NCBI RefSeq assembly: GCF_013155125.1
Contig: NZ_CP053564.1
Coordinates: 3,479,501 to 3,543,500, forward strand
Reading direction: 5' to 3'
DNA: 64,000 nt
DNA from: Pseudonocardia broussonetiae
GTDB taxonomy: Bacteria; Actinomycetota; Actinomycetes; Mycobacteriales; Pseudonocardiaceae
Under the pieces are notes generated by a model. That model worked only from the letters and a program-made list of their open reading frames with translations. It did no database searches and was not told the origin of the DNA. The translations under genes were made by a program, and so were the position numbers. Below are positions 36,460 through 45,380 of the stretch, in pieces. The stretch's first letter is position 1. The number at the start of each line of letters is the position of its first letter.

Positions 36460-37194
36460 GTGTCAGCTGAGAACACGGTGAGAGAGCGCCGGCGGGCCGA
36501 GACGCTGCGCGAGATCACGGCCGCGGCCCGGGCCCAGCTGGCCGCCGTCGGACCGGCGGCGCTCTCGCTGCGGGCGGTCGCCCGCGAGGTCGGCATGACC
36601 GTGCAGTCGCTCTACCACTACTTCGACAGTCGCGACGCCCTGCTCGACACCCTCATCGCCGACGCGCACCACGCGCTCGCCGACGCCGTGGCGGCCGCCG
36701 CCGAGGGGTCCCTGGGCCGTCCGCCGGCGGAACGCCGCCGGGTCACGACGGAGGCGTACCGGGCGTGGGCGCTGGGCCACGGCTCGGAGTTCCTCCTGCT
36801 CTACGGCACGCCGGTGCCCGACTTCGCCCCGCTGCCCGAGGGGCGCACCGGCGAGGCCGCCATCCGGCTCGCGGCGCCGTTCCTCGAGGTCGTGTTCGCC
36901 GGCTGGACCCCCGAGGAGCTGGCCGCGCTGCCCCTGGCGCCCGGGGCCGAGGACATCGCCGGGGTCGACGCGCCGCAGGTCCCGCTCCCTCCCGGGGCCC
37001 TCGCCTTCTTCCTGGAGCTGCGCGCCCGCATGCACGGGCTCGTCGTGCTGGAGCTGCTCGGCCACCTGAAGCCCCTGCAGGAGCACGCGGCCGCGCTGTT
37101 CGCCGGGGCCATGCACCACATGAGCACCGAGATCGACGCCCGGCACACCGCGGCGGCCGCCACCGTCGCGGGTCAGTCCCGCTGCGACCGGTAG
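36460..37194 (+). CDS. TetR-family transcriptional regulator
   Basis: A 244-residue regulator with an N-terminal HTH (AETLREITAAARAQLAAVGPAALSLRAVAREVGMTVQSLYHYFDSRDALLDTLIADAH) and a WHG-type C-terminal domain. GTG at 36460 follows AAGGAAGGCGAGC. It probably represses the divergent membrane-protein operon and itself through the paired sites at 36389-36446. Its last 22 nt overlap the convergent TAXI gene. Confidence 0.87.
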   Translation: MSAENTVRERRRAETLREITAAARAQLAAVGPAALSLRAVAREVGMTVQSLYHYFDSRDALLDTLIADAHHALADAVAAAAEGSLGRPPAERRRVTTEAYRAWALGHGSEFLLLYGTPVPDFAPLPEGRTGEAAIRLAAPFLEVVFAGWTPEELAALPLAPGAEDIAGVDAPQVPLPPGALAFFLELRARMHGLVVLELLGHLKPLQEHAAALFAGAMHHMSTEIDARHTAAAATVAGQSRCDR

Positions 37195-38138
37195 AACCGC
37201 TCCGCGCCGGGGTGCAGCAGCACCGGCTCGGTGCCGATCGCGGCGCGGGGGTCGATCGTCAGCGCCGCCGGGCCGGCCTGCGCGAGCTGCTCCTGCTCGG
37301 TGAACAGGACCCGGACCAGCGCCTCGGCGAAGTCGTCGGGCATCGACGCGGCCACCAGCAGCAGGTTGCGCACCAGCATCGTCGTGACCGGCGCCGCGAT
37401 GCCGGCGTAGCTCAGCGCGGGGACGGTGCCGGGGGCGTAGACGGGGTAGCGGGCGCGGACGACGTCGAGCACGCCGTCCTCGGTGAGGTCGAGCAGCCGG
37501 ATCGGGACCGCGGCGGCCAGCTGCTCGACGGCGGGCGTGGGCAGGCCGCCGGACCAGAAGAAGGCGTCGATGGAGCCCGCGGCCATCGCCTCGACCGAGT
37601 CGTCGAGGCCGAGCTGGGTCGCGCGGACGTCGGCGGCGCCCAGGGCGGCGGCGTCGAGGATGCGGCGGGCCACGACCGAGACCCCCGAGTCGGCCGCCCC
37701 CACCGACACCCGGGCACCGCGCAGGCCGGAGACCGTCGTGAACGCCGACGCGGCGGGGACGACGACGTGCAGCACGTCGTCGTAGATGCGGGCGAGGGCG
37801 CGCGGGGCGTCCGCGCCGTCGGCGGCGGTGCCGACCAGCTGCTCGGCCGCGGCGTCGACCTGGCTGAACACGACGTCGGCGTCGCCCGCCGCGAGCATCG
37901 ACACGTTCTGCAGCGATCCGGCGGTGCTGAGCACGACCGGGGGCCGCTCCAGGTCGAGCTGGGACTTCCACGCCTGCGCCAGCGCCGTGCCCAGGCGGTA
38001 GTAGACGCCGCGCGCGGAACCCGTGGCCAGCCGCAGCCGGGCCTGCGCGAACGGGGCGGCGCAGCCGGGCAGGACCCCCACCGCACCCGCCGCGGCGAGC
38101 GCGGCCAGCACGGTGCGCCGCGAGAGCGCCCCCGTCAT
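37173..38138 (-). CDS. TAXI-family TRAP transporter solute-binding lipoprotein
   Basis: A 321-residue protein. [21 protein letters not shown] gives a twin-arginine-like signal ending in a lipobox Cys26. The mature part is [58 protein letters not shown] and [18 protein letters not shown] proteins normally deliver small organic acids to a fused DctQM permease, but no TRAP permease is encoded within this window on either side, so it is an orphan here. ATG at 38138 is 59 nt from the divergent miaB. Confidence 0.87.
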   Translation of the reverse strand: MTGALSRRTVLAALAAAGAVGVLPGCAAPFAQARLRLATGSARGVYYRLGTALAQAWKSQLDLERPPVVLSTAGSLQNVSMLAAGDADVVFSQVDAAAEQLVGTAADGADAPRALARIYDDVLHVVVPAASAFTTVSGLRGARVSVGAADSGVSVVARRILDAAALGAADVRATQLGLDDSVEAMAAGSIDAFFWSGGLPTPAVEQLAAAVPIRLLDLTEDGVLDVVRARYPVYAPGTVPALSYAGIAAPVTTMLVRNLLLVAASMPDDFAEALVRVLFTEQEQLAQAGPAALTIDPRAAIGTEPVLLHPGAERFYRSQRD

Positions 38139-38197
38139 GGGCGCATCCTGCCGGTCCCGGGCCGGGCCGTCGAGCTGCGGCGGCCTACCCTGCAGGA

Positions 38198-39652
38198 GTG
38201 AGTCTCAGCTACACCGTCCGCACGTACGGCTGCCAGATGAACGTGCACGACTCCGAGCGGATGGCCGGGCTCCTCGAGTCCGCCGGCTACACCCGCTCGG
38301 CCACCGACGACGGCGCCGACGTCGTCGTGTTCAACACCTGCGCCGTGCGCGAGAACGCCGACAACCGCCTCTACGGCAACCTCAGCCACCTCGCGCCGGT
38401 CAAGCGCGACCGCCCCGGCATGCAGATCGCCGTCGGCGGCTGCCTCGCCCAGAAGGACCGCGCCGAGATCGTGCGCCGCGCGCCCTGGGTCGACGTCGTG
38501 TTCGGCACCCACAACGTGCACGCGCTGCCGGTCCTGCTGGAGCGCGCGCGGCACAACGCCGAGGCGCAGGTCGAGATCGCCGAGTCGTTGGAGGTCTTCC
38601 CGTCGACGCTGCCCGCGCGCCGCGAGAGCACCTACGCGGGCTGGGTCTCGATCTCGGTCGGCTGCAACAACACCTGCACGTTCTGCATCGTCCCGGCGCT
38701 GCGCGGCACGGAGAAGGACCGGCGTCCCGGCGACGTGCTCGCCGAGGTGCAGTCGCTGGCCGCCGACGGCGTGCTCGAGGTGACGCTGCTGGGCCAGAAC
38801 GTCAACGCCTACGGGGTCGAGTTCGGCGACCGCGGTGCCTTCGCCTCGCTGCTGCGCGCGTGCGGGTCGATCGACGGGCTCGAGCGCGTCCGCTTCACCT
38901 CGCCGCACCCCCGCGACTTCACCTCCGACGTCATCGCGGCCATGGCCGAGACGCCCAACGTCTGCCCGCAGCTGCACATGCCGCTGCAGTCGGGCTCCGA
39001 CCGGATGCTGAGGGCGATGCGCCGCTCGTACCGGTCGTCGCGGTACCTGTCGATCATCGACGAGGTGCGCGCGTCGCTCCCCGACGCCGCGATCACCACC
39101 GACATCATCGTGGGCTTCCCCGGCGAGACCGAGGAGGACTTCCAGGCCACGCTCGACGTCGTCGCGCAGGCGCGGTTCGCCTCGGCGTTCACGTTCCAGT
39201 ACTCGAAGCGGCCCGGCACCCCCGCCGCCGACCTGCCCGACCAGCTGCCCAAGGCCGTCGTGCAGGAGCGCTACATGCGGCTCGTCGCACTGCAGGAGGA
39301 GATCTCCTGGTCGGCCAACCGCGCGCTGGAGGGCCGGGTCGTCGAGGTCCTCGTCGCCGCGGGGGAGGGCAAGAAGGACAGCGCCACGCAGCGGCTGTCG
39401 GGTCGCGCGCGCGACGGGCGTCTGGTGCACTTCACACCGGGGGAGGCCCGCGTGCGCCCCGGCGACGTCGTCGAGGTCGAGGTCACCTACGGCGCACCGC
39501 ACCACCTCGTCTCGGACTCGCCGCTGCTCTCGCACCGCAGGACCCGCGCGGGCGACGCGTCCGAGGCGGGCGTCCGGCGCGGCACGGGACTGGGCCTCCC
39601 CGGCTTCGGCGCACCCGCGCCGGTCACCGGTGGATGTGGAGAGACCTCATGA
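38198..39652 (+). CDS. miaB: tRNA-2-methylthio-N6-dimethylallyladenosine synthase MiaB
   Basis: A 484-residue radical-SAM methylthiotransferase acting on i6A37 of tRNA. The N-terminal MTTase domain binds one [4Fe-4S] through Cys12, Cys48 and Cys82. The radical SAM cluster is CNNTCTFC (Cys156, Cys160, Cys163). The TRAM domain follows near residues 370-440, with an extra C-terminal tail of about 45 residues. GTG at 38198. The stop overlaps the ATG of the Rv2732c-like gene. It works downstream of MiaA, encoded 6 kb away. Confidence 0.97.
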   Translation: MSLSYTVRTYGCQMNVHDSERMAGLLESAGYTRSATDDGADVVVFNTCAVRENADNRLYGNLSHLAPVKRDRPGMQIAVGGCLAQKDRAEIVRRAPWVDVVFGTHNVHALPVLLERARHNAEAQVEIAESLEVFPSTLPARRESTYAGWVSISVGCNNTCTFCIVPALRGTEKDRRPGDVLAEVQSLAADGVLEVTLLGQNVNAYGVEFGDRGAFASLLRACGSIDGLERVRFTSPHPRDFTSDVIAAMAETPNVCPQLHMPLQSGSDRMLRAMRRSYRSSRYLSIIDEVRASLPDAAITTDIIVGFPGETEEDFQATLDVVAQARFASAFTFQYSKRPGTPAADLPDQLPKAVVQERYMRLVALQEEISWSANRALEGRVVEVLVAAGEGKKDSATQRLSGRARDGRLVHFTPGEARVRPGDVVEVEVTYGAPHHLVSDSPLLSHRRTRAGDASEAGVRRGTGLGLPGFGAPAPVTGGCGETS

Positions 39653-40113
39653 CCGACCCCTCGTCGGACCCCGCGCTCGAGGCGGAGATCCGCGGCATCG
39701 CCCGCACGATGGAGCGGCGCACCGACCCGGGCGCCACCGCGGTCACCGTCGCCGTCGCGGTGCTGGTCGTGCTCGGCTCCCTGGCCCTGCCGTGGACGGG
39801 CGCGGTGCTGGGCTGGCAGGTCCTCGCCGGGCTCGCCCCCGACCTCGGCGTGCTGCCGCGTCTGTTCACCTTCACCTCCGTGGGGTTCGGCGTCCTCGGC
39901 TCGGCCCTGGCCCTCTCGACGCGCTGGTGGGCGCTGGCCTGGGTGTGCGCGGTGGGCAGCGGCATCTCGGTCGTCACCGGGATCTGGGCGGTGTGGTCGC
40001 GGCAGACGGTGGTGCCCGACGGCGGCACCGGCCCGCACGTGGGCATGGTGCTGGCGGTCCTGGCGATGGTGGTCCTGGCCGCTTCGTGGTCGCGGATCGC
40101 GCTGCGGCGCTGA
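39649..40113 (+). CDS. Rv2732c-like four-helix membrane protein
   Basis: A 154-residue protein with an N-terminal charged segment ([21 protein letters not shown]) and four hydrophobic helices. Position directly after miaB, coupled by ATGA overlap, matches M. tuberculosis Rv2732c. Function unknown. Confidence 0.85.
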   Translation: MTDPSSDPALEAEIRGIARTMERRTDPGATAVTVAVAVLVVLGSLALPWTGAVLGWQVLAGLAPDLGVLPRLFTFTSVGFGVLGSALALSTRWWALAWVCAVGSGISVVTGIWAVWSRQTVVPDGGTGPHVGMVLAVLAMVVLAASWSRIALRR

Positions 40114-40198
40114 CGCCCGCCGCCGGCCACCGCTCCCGCCCGCCGCCGGCCACCGCTCCCGCCCGCCGCCGGCCGCCGCTCCCGCCCGCCGCCGCTCC
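40114..40198. repeat. 23-bp intergenic tandem repeat, about 3.7 copies
   Basis: Copies of CCGCCCGCCGCCGGCCACCG followed by CTC run directly after the Rv2732c-like stop. Copies 1 and 2 are identical, copy 3 differs by one base and copy 4 is truncated. C-rich on the plus strand, G-rich on the other. Confidence 0.8.
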
Positions 40199-40249
40199 TG
40201 CCCGCTGCCCCCGCTCCGCCGCCTCCGCCCCGCCCCGCCCCGCCCCCAA

Positions 40250-40310
40250 GATCACCGTTTCGGCAGCGGAAGCTCGCGAAACCGCACCGTCCGCTGCCGA
40301 ACCGGTGATC
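40250..40310. terminator. 21-bp palindrome on the stop codon of the endonuclease-like gene
   Basis: Left arm 40250-40270 and right arm 40290-40310 pair at 20 of 21 positions around a 19-nt loop. The right arm contains CGGTGATC, and its last two bases are part of the minus-strand stop (TGA at 40311-40309). It is homologous to the element at 41244-41308. Confidence 0.85.
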
Positions 40311-41184
40311 ATGCAGCGGCCCGCAGCGCCGCCCGGACCTCCGCGAGGACGTACCCGGGCCGCTGGTCCAGGTCGTGCCAGGTGAACCGCAGCAGGTCCC
40401 AGCCTCCGCGGTGCAGCGCGTTGCCCTTGTGCCGGTCCGCGCGGAACCGGGCCACGTCGACGTGCCACGCCCACCCGTCGACCTCGATGGCCAGCTTGGC
40501 CTCGTGGAAGGCGAAGTCGATCGTCCACCGGCCGAACGGTGCGCCGTGCTCCCAGCCGCCCAGACCCGCTCCGCGCAGGAGGGCGATCATCAGGCGCTCC
40601 GCCGCGGAGTCGGCGCGGTCGGCGGCCGCGGTCAGCATCGCGGCGATCGCGGCGGACCCCTCGGCGCCCAGGTTGCGGCAGTAGGCCGCGTACACGGCCG
40701 GGAAGCGGACGTGGCGCTGCAGGGCCCGGTCGAGGAACACCGAGCCCTCGGCGACGCTGATCGCCGTCTCGAGCGCGGTGAGCGGCTCGGCCGTCAGCCA
40801 GAGCCCGCGGTCGAGCATCCGGTCGGCGGGGTTCAGGTCGCGGCGCCGGACCCGGGCACCGGCCGGTGCGACGGGTGCGCGGCGCCGCGGCACCGTCACC
40901 CCCACCTCGGACGGGGCCGGGACGCCCATGCCGTGCCACCAGGCGGCGGCCTGTCCGTGCACCGCGGAGTCGGCGCCGGCCCACAGCCCGACGACCCGCA
41001 CGCGTACCGCGTCCGTCGGCGGGTGGCCGGCGGCCAGGAACACCCGGGGCGCCAGACGCAGCCACTCGCCGGAGCGCACCAGGCGCTGCACGGTGGCGGC
41101 CGACATCCCGCGGTCAGCGGCCTGGGCCAGGGTGATGAGCCCGTCCTGGCGGGCCAGCAGGTCGTGCACCCGGCGGTTGCGCAT
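40309..41184 (-). CDS. AbiEi-type wHTH plus VSR/DUF559 endonuclease-like protein
   Basis: A 291-residue protein of two parts. Residues 1-55 are a winged HTH like the AbiEi antitoxin N-terminus (LLARQDGLITLAQAADRGMSAATVQRLVRSGEWLRLAPRVFLAAG). The C-terminal about 90 residues are DUF559, related to very-short-patch-repair endonucleases of the PD-(D/E)XK fold: IDFAFHEAKLAIEVDGWAWH with Asp223, Glu234 and Asp236, then RADRHKGNALHRGGWDLLRFTW. Many actinobacteria have several such proteins; function is unproven, and defence or DNA repair has been suggested. No AbiEii-type toxin partner is adjacent. It interrupts the usual Rv2732c-Rv2731 neighbourhood and is flanked by two homologous palindromes. 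Confidence 0.8.
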   Translation of the reverse strand: MRNRRVHDLLARQDGLITLAQAADRGMSAATVQRLVRSGEWLRLAPRVFLAAGHPPTDAVRVRVVGLWAGADSAVHGQAAAWWHGMGVPAPSEVGVTVPRRRAPVAPAGARVRRRDLNPADRMLDRGLWLTAEPLTALETAISVAEGSVFLDRALQRHVRFPAVYAAYCRNLGAEGSAAIAAMLTAAADRADSAAERLMIALLRGAGLGGWEHGAPFGRWTIDFAFHEAKLAIEVDGWAWHVDVARFRADRHKGNALHRGGWDLLRFTWHDLDQRPGYVLAEVRAALRAAA

Positions 41185-41243
41185 CCGGTGAGGATGGCCG
41201 CGGGCAGGGGCGCGCCGTGGCCGTTCCGGACAACCCGTCGAGC

Positions 41244-41308
41244 ATGATCACCGTCCGGGCAGCAGAACCGACGCGGAACGACGGATCCGCTGCCCAACCG
41301 GTGATCAT
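41244..41308. terminator. Second copy of the palindrome, on the DUF349 stop codon
   Basis: ATGATCACCG at 41244-41253 pairs perfectly with 41299-41308. After three mismatches, GGGCAGC (41257-41263) pairs with 41289-41295. Its end is the first base of the minus-strand stop of the DUF349 gene (41310-41308). Arms differ from the 40250 copy at CGGCAGC versus GGGCAGC with the matching change on the other arm, so pairing is conserved. Confidence 0.8.
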
Positions 41309-43443
41309 CAGCGGGACTGGACCGCCTGCTCCGCGGTCGTCAGCCACTCCCGCCACTGCTCGGCCTGGCTGCGGGCCTGCTCGGCGCGCCGCTTGTCGCC
41401 CGCCGCCTCGGCCTTCTCCGCCTGCGCCTCGAACTGGGCGACGCGGTCGCGGAACTGGGCGACGCGCGCCTCGGCCTCGGGGTCGGTGCGCCGCCACTGG
41501 CGGTCGCCCGCCTCGCGCACCTTCTCCTCGACGGCGCGCATCCGGGCCTCCAGGGGCCGGATGTCGTCGCGGGGGACCTTGCCGATCTCCTCCCAGCGCT
41601 CCTGGAAGCCGCGCAGGGCGTTGCGGGCCGCGGTCGGGTCGGAGACGTCGATCTTCTCGGCCTCGGCGAGCAGCGCCTTCTTCGCCTCCGCGTTGGCGGC
41701 GAACTCGGCGTCGCGCTCGTCGAAGGTGGCCGAGCGGCGGGCGAAGAACGCGTCCTGGGCGGAGCGGAAGCGCTGCCAGAGGGCGTCGTCGGTGTCCTTC
41801 TGCGCGCGGCCCGCGGCCTTCCACTCCGCCATCAGGTCGCGGAAGCGGGCGGCGGTGGGGGCCCAGTCGTCGGAGCCGGCGAGCTTCTCGGCCTCGACGG
41901 CCAGCTCCTCCTTGCGGGCGCGGGCGGCGCCGCGCTGGCGGTCGAGGTCGGCGAAGTGCGAGCCGCGGCGGCGGTTGAACGCTTCGCGCGCCTTGGAGAA
42001 GCGCTTCCACAGCTGCTCGTCGGTCTTGCGGTCGATGCCGCGGATGGTGCGCCACTCGTCGAGGATCGCGGTGAAGCGGTCGCCCGCCTGCTTCCACTGC
42101 GTCGCCTCCTGGGCGAGCGCCTCGGCCTCGGCGGCCAGCTCCTCCTTGCGCGCGACGGCCGCCGCGCGCTGCTCGTCGCGGGCCGTGCGCGCCGCGGCGA
42201 CGCCCTGCTCCGCCATCCCGATCAGCTCGTCCAGGCGGGCGGCGAGGCCGGGCACGTCCCCGACGATCGACGCCTCGTCCAGGCCGCTGCGCAGCCCGCG
42301 GGCCGCGGTGAGGGTCTGCTTCGGGTCGCCGCCGCCCGCGCCCAGGCGCGCGACGAGCAGCTCGACCTCGGTGAGGACGTCGTCGAAGCGGCGGGCGAAG
42401 TGCGCGAGCCCCTCGACGGGGGCCCCGGCCTGCCAGGAGCCGACGACCCGCTCGCCGTCGGGAGTGCGCAGGTAGACGGTGCCCTCCTCGTCGACGCGGC
42501 CCCACCGCGACGGGTCGGTGCTCGCCGCCGTGACCGGCGAGGGCTGGGCGACGGGCACGGCCTCGGGCTCCACTGCGGCCGCGACGGCCGTGGGCCGGGC
42601 GGCCGGACGCGCGGCGGCGGGCGGCGGCCCGGGGCGCGGGGGGGCCGGGCGCGGCGGGCCGGGCCGGGGTGCCCCGGACGCGGAACCCGGCTGCGGGGCG
42701 GACGGCGCCGGCGTGACGGGCGGGCGCGCCACGGCGGCGGCGGAGCCGGCCTCGGCGGCGGGGGCCTCGGCGGGCGCTTCCGCATCCGCGGCGGGGCCCT
42801 CGGTGGGTGCGACGGCGGGGACCTCGGCGGCCGGGGTCTCGGCGGGCGGGACCTCGGCGGGCGGGGCCTCGGTGGGCGGGGCCTCGGTGGGCGGGGCGTC
42901 GGTGGCCGCTGCGGCGGGCCCGGCGGCTGCCGGGTCGGCGCCCCCGTCCCCGGTCGGAGCGGCGCCCCCGTCCCCGGTAGGAGCGGCGTCCCCTGCCCCG
43001 GTCGGAGAGGCGGCCGCGGTGCCGGGCGGGTCGGCCGGAGCCGGGGGACCGGGCACCACCCGAGGCTCGTCCGGAGTCGAGGCGTCGGGCGAGGAGGCGG
43101 CACCGTCCGCCACCGGGGCATCCGCCGCCGGGCCATCAGACGAGGGCGCGTCCGACGAAGGGGCGTCCGACGAAGGGGCGTCCGACGAAGGGGTGTCCGA
43201 CGACGGGGCGTCCACGACCGGGGTGTCCGACGACAGGGCGTCCACGACCGGGGCGTCCGACGACGGGGCGTCCGCGGAGGGAGCGTCCGCGGAACCGGCC
43301 TCCGAGGAGGCGGCCTCGGCGTCCGCAGCGTCCGCGCCGGCCGTGGCTCCGTCCGTCCCCACCTCGTCCGGGGCCGCTCCCTGCTCGTCCGGGGCCGGGG
43401 GCGTCCCGGTGGCCTGGTCCTCCGTCGTGTGCTGCTCCGACAC
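41308..43443 (-). CDS. DUF349 coiled-coil protein with repeat-rich N-terminus (Rv2731-like)
   Basis: A 711-residue protein. Residues 1-315 are low-complexity Ala/Pro/Ser/Asp, with many SSDAP, PTEAPP and TGDGGAAP repeats. Residues about 320-711 hold several DUF349 helical repeats (FTAILDEWRTIRGIDRKTDEQLWKRFSKAREAFNRRR, then FRDLMAEWKAAGRAQKDTDDALWQRFRSAQDAFFARR and FQERWEEIGKVPRDDIRPLEARM) ending in a charged coiled coil. The DUF349 part corresponds to M. tuberculosis Rv2731. GTG at 43443 has AGGAGG about 6 nt upstream, so the repeat region is translated. No signal peptide. Function unknown. Confidence 0.88.
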   Translation of the reverse strand: MSEQHTTEDQATGTPPAPDEQGAAPDEVGTDGATAGADAADAEAASSEAGSADAPSADAPSSDAPVVDALSSDTPVVDAPSSDTPSSDAPSSDAPSSDAPSSDGPAADAPVADGAASSPDASTPDEPRVVPGPPAPADPPGTAAASPTGAGDAAPTGDGGAAPTGDGGADPAAAGPAAAATDAPPTEAPPTEAPPAEVPPAETPAAEVPAVAPTEGPAADAEAPAEAPAAEAGSAAAVARPPVTPAPSAPQPGSASGAPRPGPPRPAPPRPGPPPAAARPAARPTAVAAAVEPEAVPVAQPSPVTAASTDPSRWGRVDEEGTVYLRTPDGERVVGSWQAGAPVEGLAHFARRFDDVLTEVELLVARLGAGGGDPKQTLTAARGLRSGLDEASIVGDVPGLAARLDELIGMAEQGVAAARTARDEQRAAAVARKEELAAEAEALAQEATQWKQAGDRFTAILDEWRTIRGIDRKTDEQLWKRFSKAREAFNRRRGSHFADLDRQRGAARARKEELAVEAEKLAGSDDWAPTAARFRDLMAEWKAAGRAQKDTDDALWQRFRSAQDAFFARRSATFDERDAEFAANAEAKKALLAEAEKIDVSDPTAARNALRGFQERWEEIGKVPRDDIRPLEARMRAVEEKVREAGDRQWRRTDPEAEARVAQFRDRVAQFEAQAEKAEAAGDKRRAEQARSQAEQWREWLTTAEQAVQSR
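43136..43285. repeat. 15-bp minisatellite inside the DUF349 gene
   Basis: About ten near-copies of a 15-bp unit (CGTCCGACGAAGGGG and variants) encode the DAPSS/DTPSS repeats of the disordered N-terminus. All copies keep frame. Confidence 0.8.
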
Positions 43444-43796
43444 CGTGTCCTCCTGTAGTCCGGCCCGCCGCGGACGGCGGGCGCCCCGCCGTGGCGGGGC
43501 CGTGCACAGCGGCCGAGGCCGGTCGTGGTGACCGGCGGCCGTCCGGCCATCCAAACAGCTCGGCCTGGCCACGGGAACCGCCCGGGTGGCTGGTGCGCCG
43601 CCAGCGGCCGCTCCCGGGCGGCGAGGAGTCCGGCCCTGCCCGATGGGCAACGACCGGGAAGGCCTCCGCCCGGCGGGGAACGACCGGGAAGGCCGCCGCC
43701 CGGCGGGGAACGACGGGCACGCCGCCGCCCGGCGGGGAACGGCCGGGAACGCCGCGGCCCGGCGTGGACCTGCCGGGCACGCCTAGGCTCGCGTCC
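43444..43796. other. 353-bp intergenic region with tandem repeats and divergent promoters
   Basis: The gap separates the DUF349 gene from the divergent Rv2728c-like gene. The side next to DUF349 holds its ribosome site and presumably its promoter. The other side is filled by the 30-bp tandem repeat at 43651-43768. No supportable gene is seen; open frames through the repeat are low-complexity. Confidence 0.7.
43651..43768. repeat. 30-bp intergenic tandem repeat, four copies
   Basis: Units begin CGACCGGGAAGGCC and end GCCCGGCGGGGAA. Copies 1 and 2 are 30 bp and differ by one base, copies 3 and 4 are 29 bp and more diverged. Each copy contains a CCGCC/GGCGG inverted repeat. It ends 28 nt before the next start codon. 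Confidence 0.82.
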
Positions 43797-44492
43797 GTGC
43801 TGTCGATGGTCGTCGTGCTCCCGCAACCCCCGCTGCTCGTGCCGGAGCTGGCCGGGGCCGCGGCCGCGGAGACCGCCGACCTGCGCGCCGCCTGCCGCGC
43901 CGCCGCCGCCCGCCTGGGCGCCGCCGCGTCGACGTGGGTCGCCGTCGGCGCCGACGCCGGCGGGCGCCGCACCGTCGACCCCGACACGCGCGGCTCGTTC
44001 GTCGGGTTCGGCGCCGACGTCGTCGTCGCCCTCGACCCGTCCTCGACGGCCCCGGTCGACCCCGACCTCCCGCTCCCGCTGCTCGTCGCCGGCTGGGCCG
44101 CGGCGGGCACGGGGGCGCGGATCCGCGGCGAGCTGGTGGCGCCGGACGCGTCGCCGCGGGAGTGCGCGGAGCTCGGGGCGTCGCTGGCGGGCGAGCCGGT
44201 CGGGCTGCTGGTCGTCGGCGACGGCTCGGCCAAGCACACGCTCAAGGCACCCGGGCACCTCGACGAGCGCTCCGGCCCCTTCGACGACGCCGTCGCCGCC
44301 GCACTGCGCGACGCCGACCCGGCCGCGCTCGCCGCGCTCGACCCCGAGCTGGGCCGCGAGCTGTGGGCCATCGGGCGCGCGCCGTGGCAGGTGCTCGCGG
44401 GCGCCACCGCCGGCCGCTCGTGGACCGGCGAGCTGCTGTACTCCGGCGCCCCCTACGGCGTCGGCTACCACGTGGCGGTCTGGACGCCGTGA
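43797..44492 (+). CDS. Class III extradiol dioxygenase-superfamily protein (Rv2728c-like)
   Basis: A 231-residue protein with a LigB-like look: VVLPQPPLLVPELAG at the N-terminus, GLLVVGDGSAKHTLKAPGHLDERSGPFDDAV in the middle and LLYSGAPYGVGYHVAVW at the end. Position before miaA matches Rv2728c of M. tuberculosis. The extradiol metal ligands are not fully evident, so enzyme activity is uncertain. GTG at 43797, or ATG three codons later. Its stop overlaps the miaA GTG. Confidence 0.78.
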   Translation: MLSMVVVLPQPPLLVPELAGAAAAETADLRAACRAAAARLGAAASTWVAVGADAGGRRTVDPDTRGSFVGFGADVVVALDPSSTAPVDPDLPLPLLVAGWAAAGTGARIRGELVAPDASPRECAELGASLAGEPVGLLVVGDGSAKHTLKAPGHLDERSGPFDDAVAAALRDADPAALAALDPELGRELWAIGRAPWQVLAGATAGRSWTGELLYSGAPYGVGYHVAVWTP

Positions 44493-45379
44493 ACCGCCTG
44501 GTCGTGGTCGTCGGGCCGACGGCGGCCGGCAAGTCGGCGCTGGGGCTGGAGCTCGCCCGCCGCCTCGACGGCGAGATCGTCAACGCCGACGCCATGGCGC
44601 TCTACCGCGGCCTGGACATCGGCACCGCCAAGCCGACGCCCGCCGAGCGCGCCGCGGTGCCCCACCACCTGCTCGACGTCCTCGACGTCACCGAGACCGC
44701 GTCCGTCGCCGCCTACCAGCGCGACGCCCGTGCGGCGGTCGAGGCGCTGCTGGCCGCCGGGCGGACCCCGGTGCTGGTGGGCGGGTCGGGGCTGTACGTG
44801 CAGGCCGTCGTCGACGAGCTGGAGTTCCCCGGCACCGACCCGGCCCTGCGTGCCGAGCTGGAGACCGAGCTGGCCGCGCACGGTCCGGCCGCCCTGCACG
44901 CCCGGCTCGAGGCGCTCGACCCGGCGGCCGCGGAGGTCGTGCTGCCGGGCAACGGGCGGCGGATCGTGCGGGCGCTGGAGGTCATCGCGCTCACCGGACG
45001 CCCGTTCCCGGCGCGGATGCCGGCCGCCGCGGTGCCCCGCTATGACGCCGTGCTGCTCGGCGTCGACCGCCCCACCGACGACCTCGACGCCCGCGTCGCC
45101 CGCCGCGTCGCCCGGATGTTCGCCGCCGGCCTCGTCGACGAGACGCGCGCGCTGGAGCCCGCCGGCCTGCGCGACGGCCTCACGGCCTCGCGCGCGCTGG
45201 GGTACCAGCAGGTGCTCGCCGGCGGGTCGATGAGCACCGCCGCCGCCGACACCGTCCGCGCCACCCGGAGGTTCGTCCGGCGCCAGCGCTCCTGGTTCCG
45301 CCGCGACGCCCGCACCCGCTGGCTCGACGCCGCCGCGCCCGACCTGCTCGGGCGGGCCCTGACGGCGCTATCGTCGTGA
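44489..45379 (+). CDS. miaA: tRNA dimethylallyltransferase MiaA
   Basis: A 296-residue enzyme that transfers dimethylallyl to N6 of A37 in tRNAs reading U-starting codons, the substrate later methylthiolated by MiaB. Motifs: P-loop GPTAAGKS (8-15), DAMALYRGLDIGTAKPTP, GGSGLYVQAVVD and GLTASRALGYQQ, and a C-terminal RRFVRRQRSWFRRD tRNA-binding helix. GTG at 44489 overlaps the previous stop; dapF follows 1 nt after. Confidence 0.97.
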   Translation: MNRLVVVVGPTAAGKSALGLELARRLDGEIVNADAMALYRGLDIGTAKPTPAERAAVPHHLLDVLDVTETASVAAYQRDARAAVEALLAAGRTPVLVGGSGLYVQAVVDELEFPGTDPALRAELETELAAHGPAALHARLEALDPAAAEVVLPGNGRRIVRALEVIALTGRPFPARMPAAAVPRYDAVLLGVDRPTDDLDARVARRVARMFAAGLVDETRALEPAGLRDGLTASRALGYQQVLAGGSMSTAAADTVRATRRFVRRQRSWFRRDARTRWLDAAAPDLLGRALTALSS

Positions 45380-45380
45380 C

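Noticed and set aside
43651..43768. CRISPR-like array
   Set aside because: Copies are contiguous 29-30 bp units with no unique spacers, so this is a tandem repeat. No cas genes are present.
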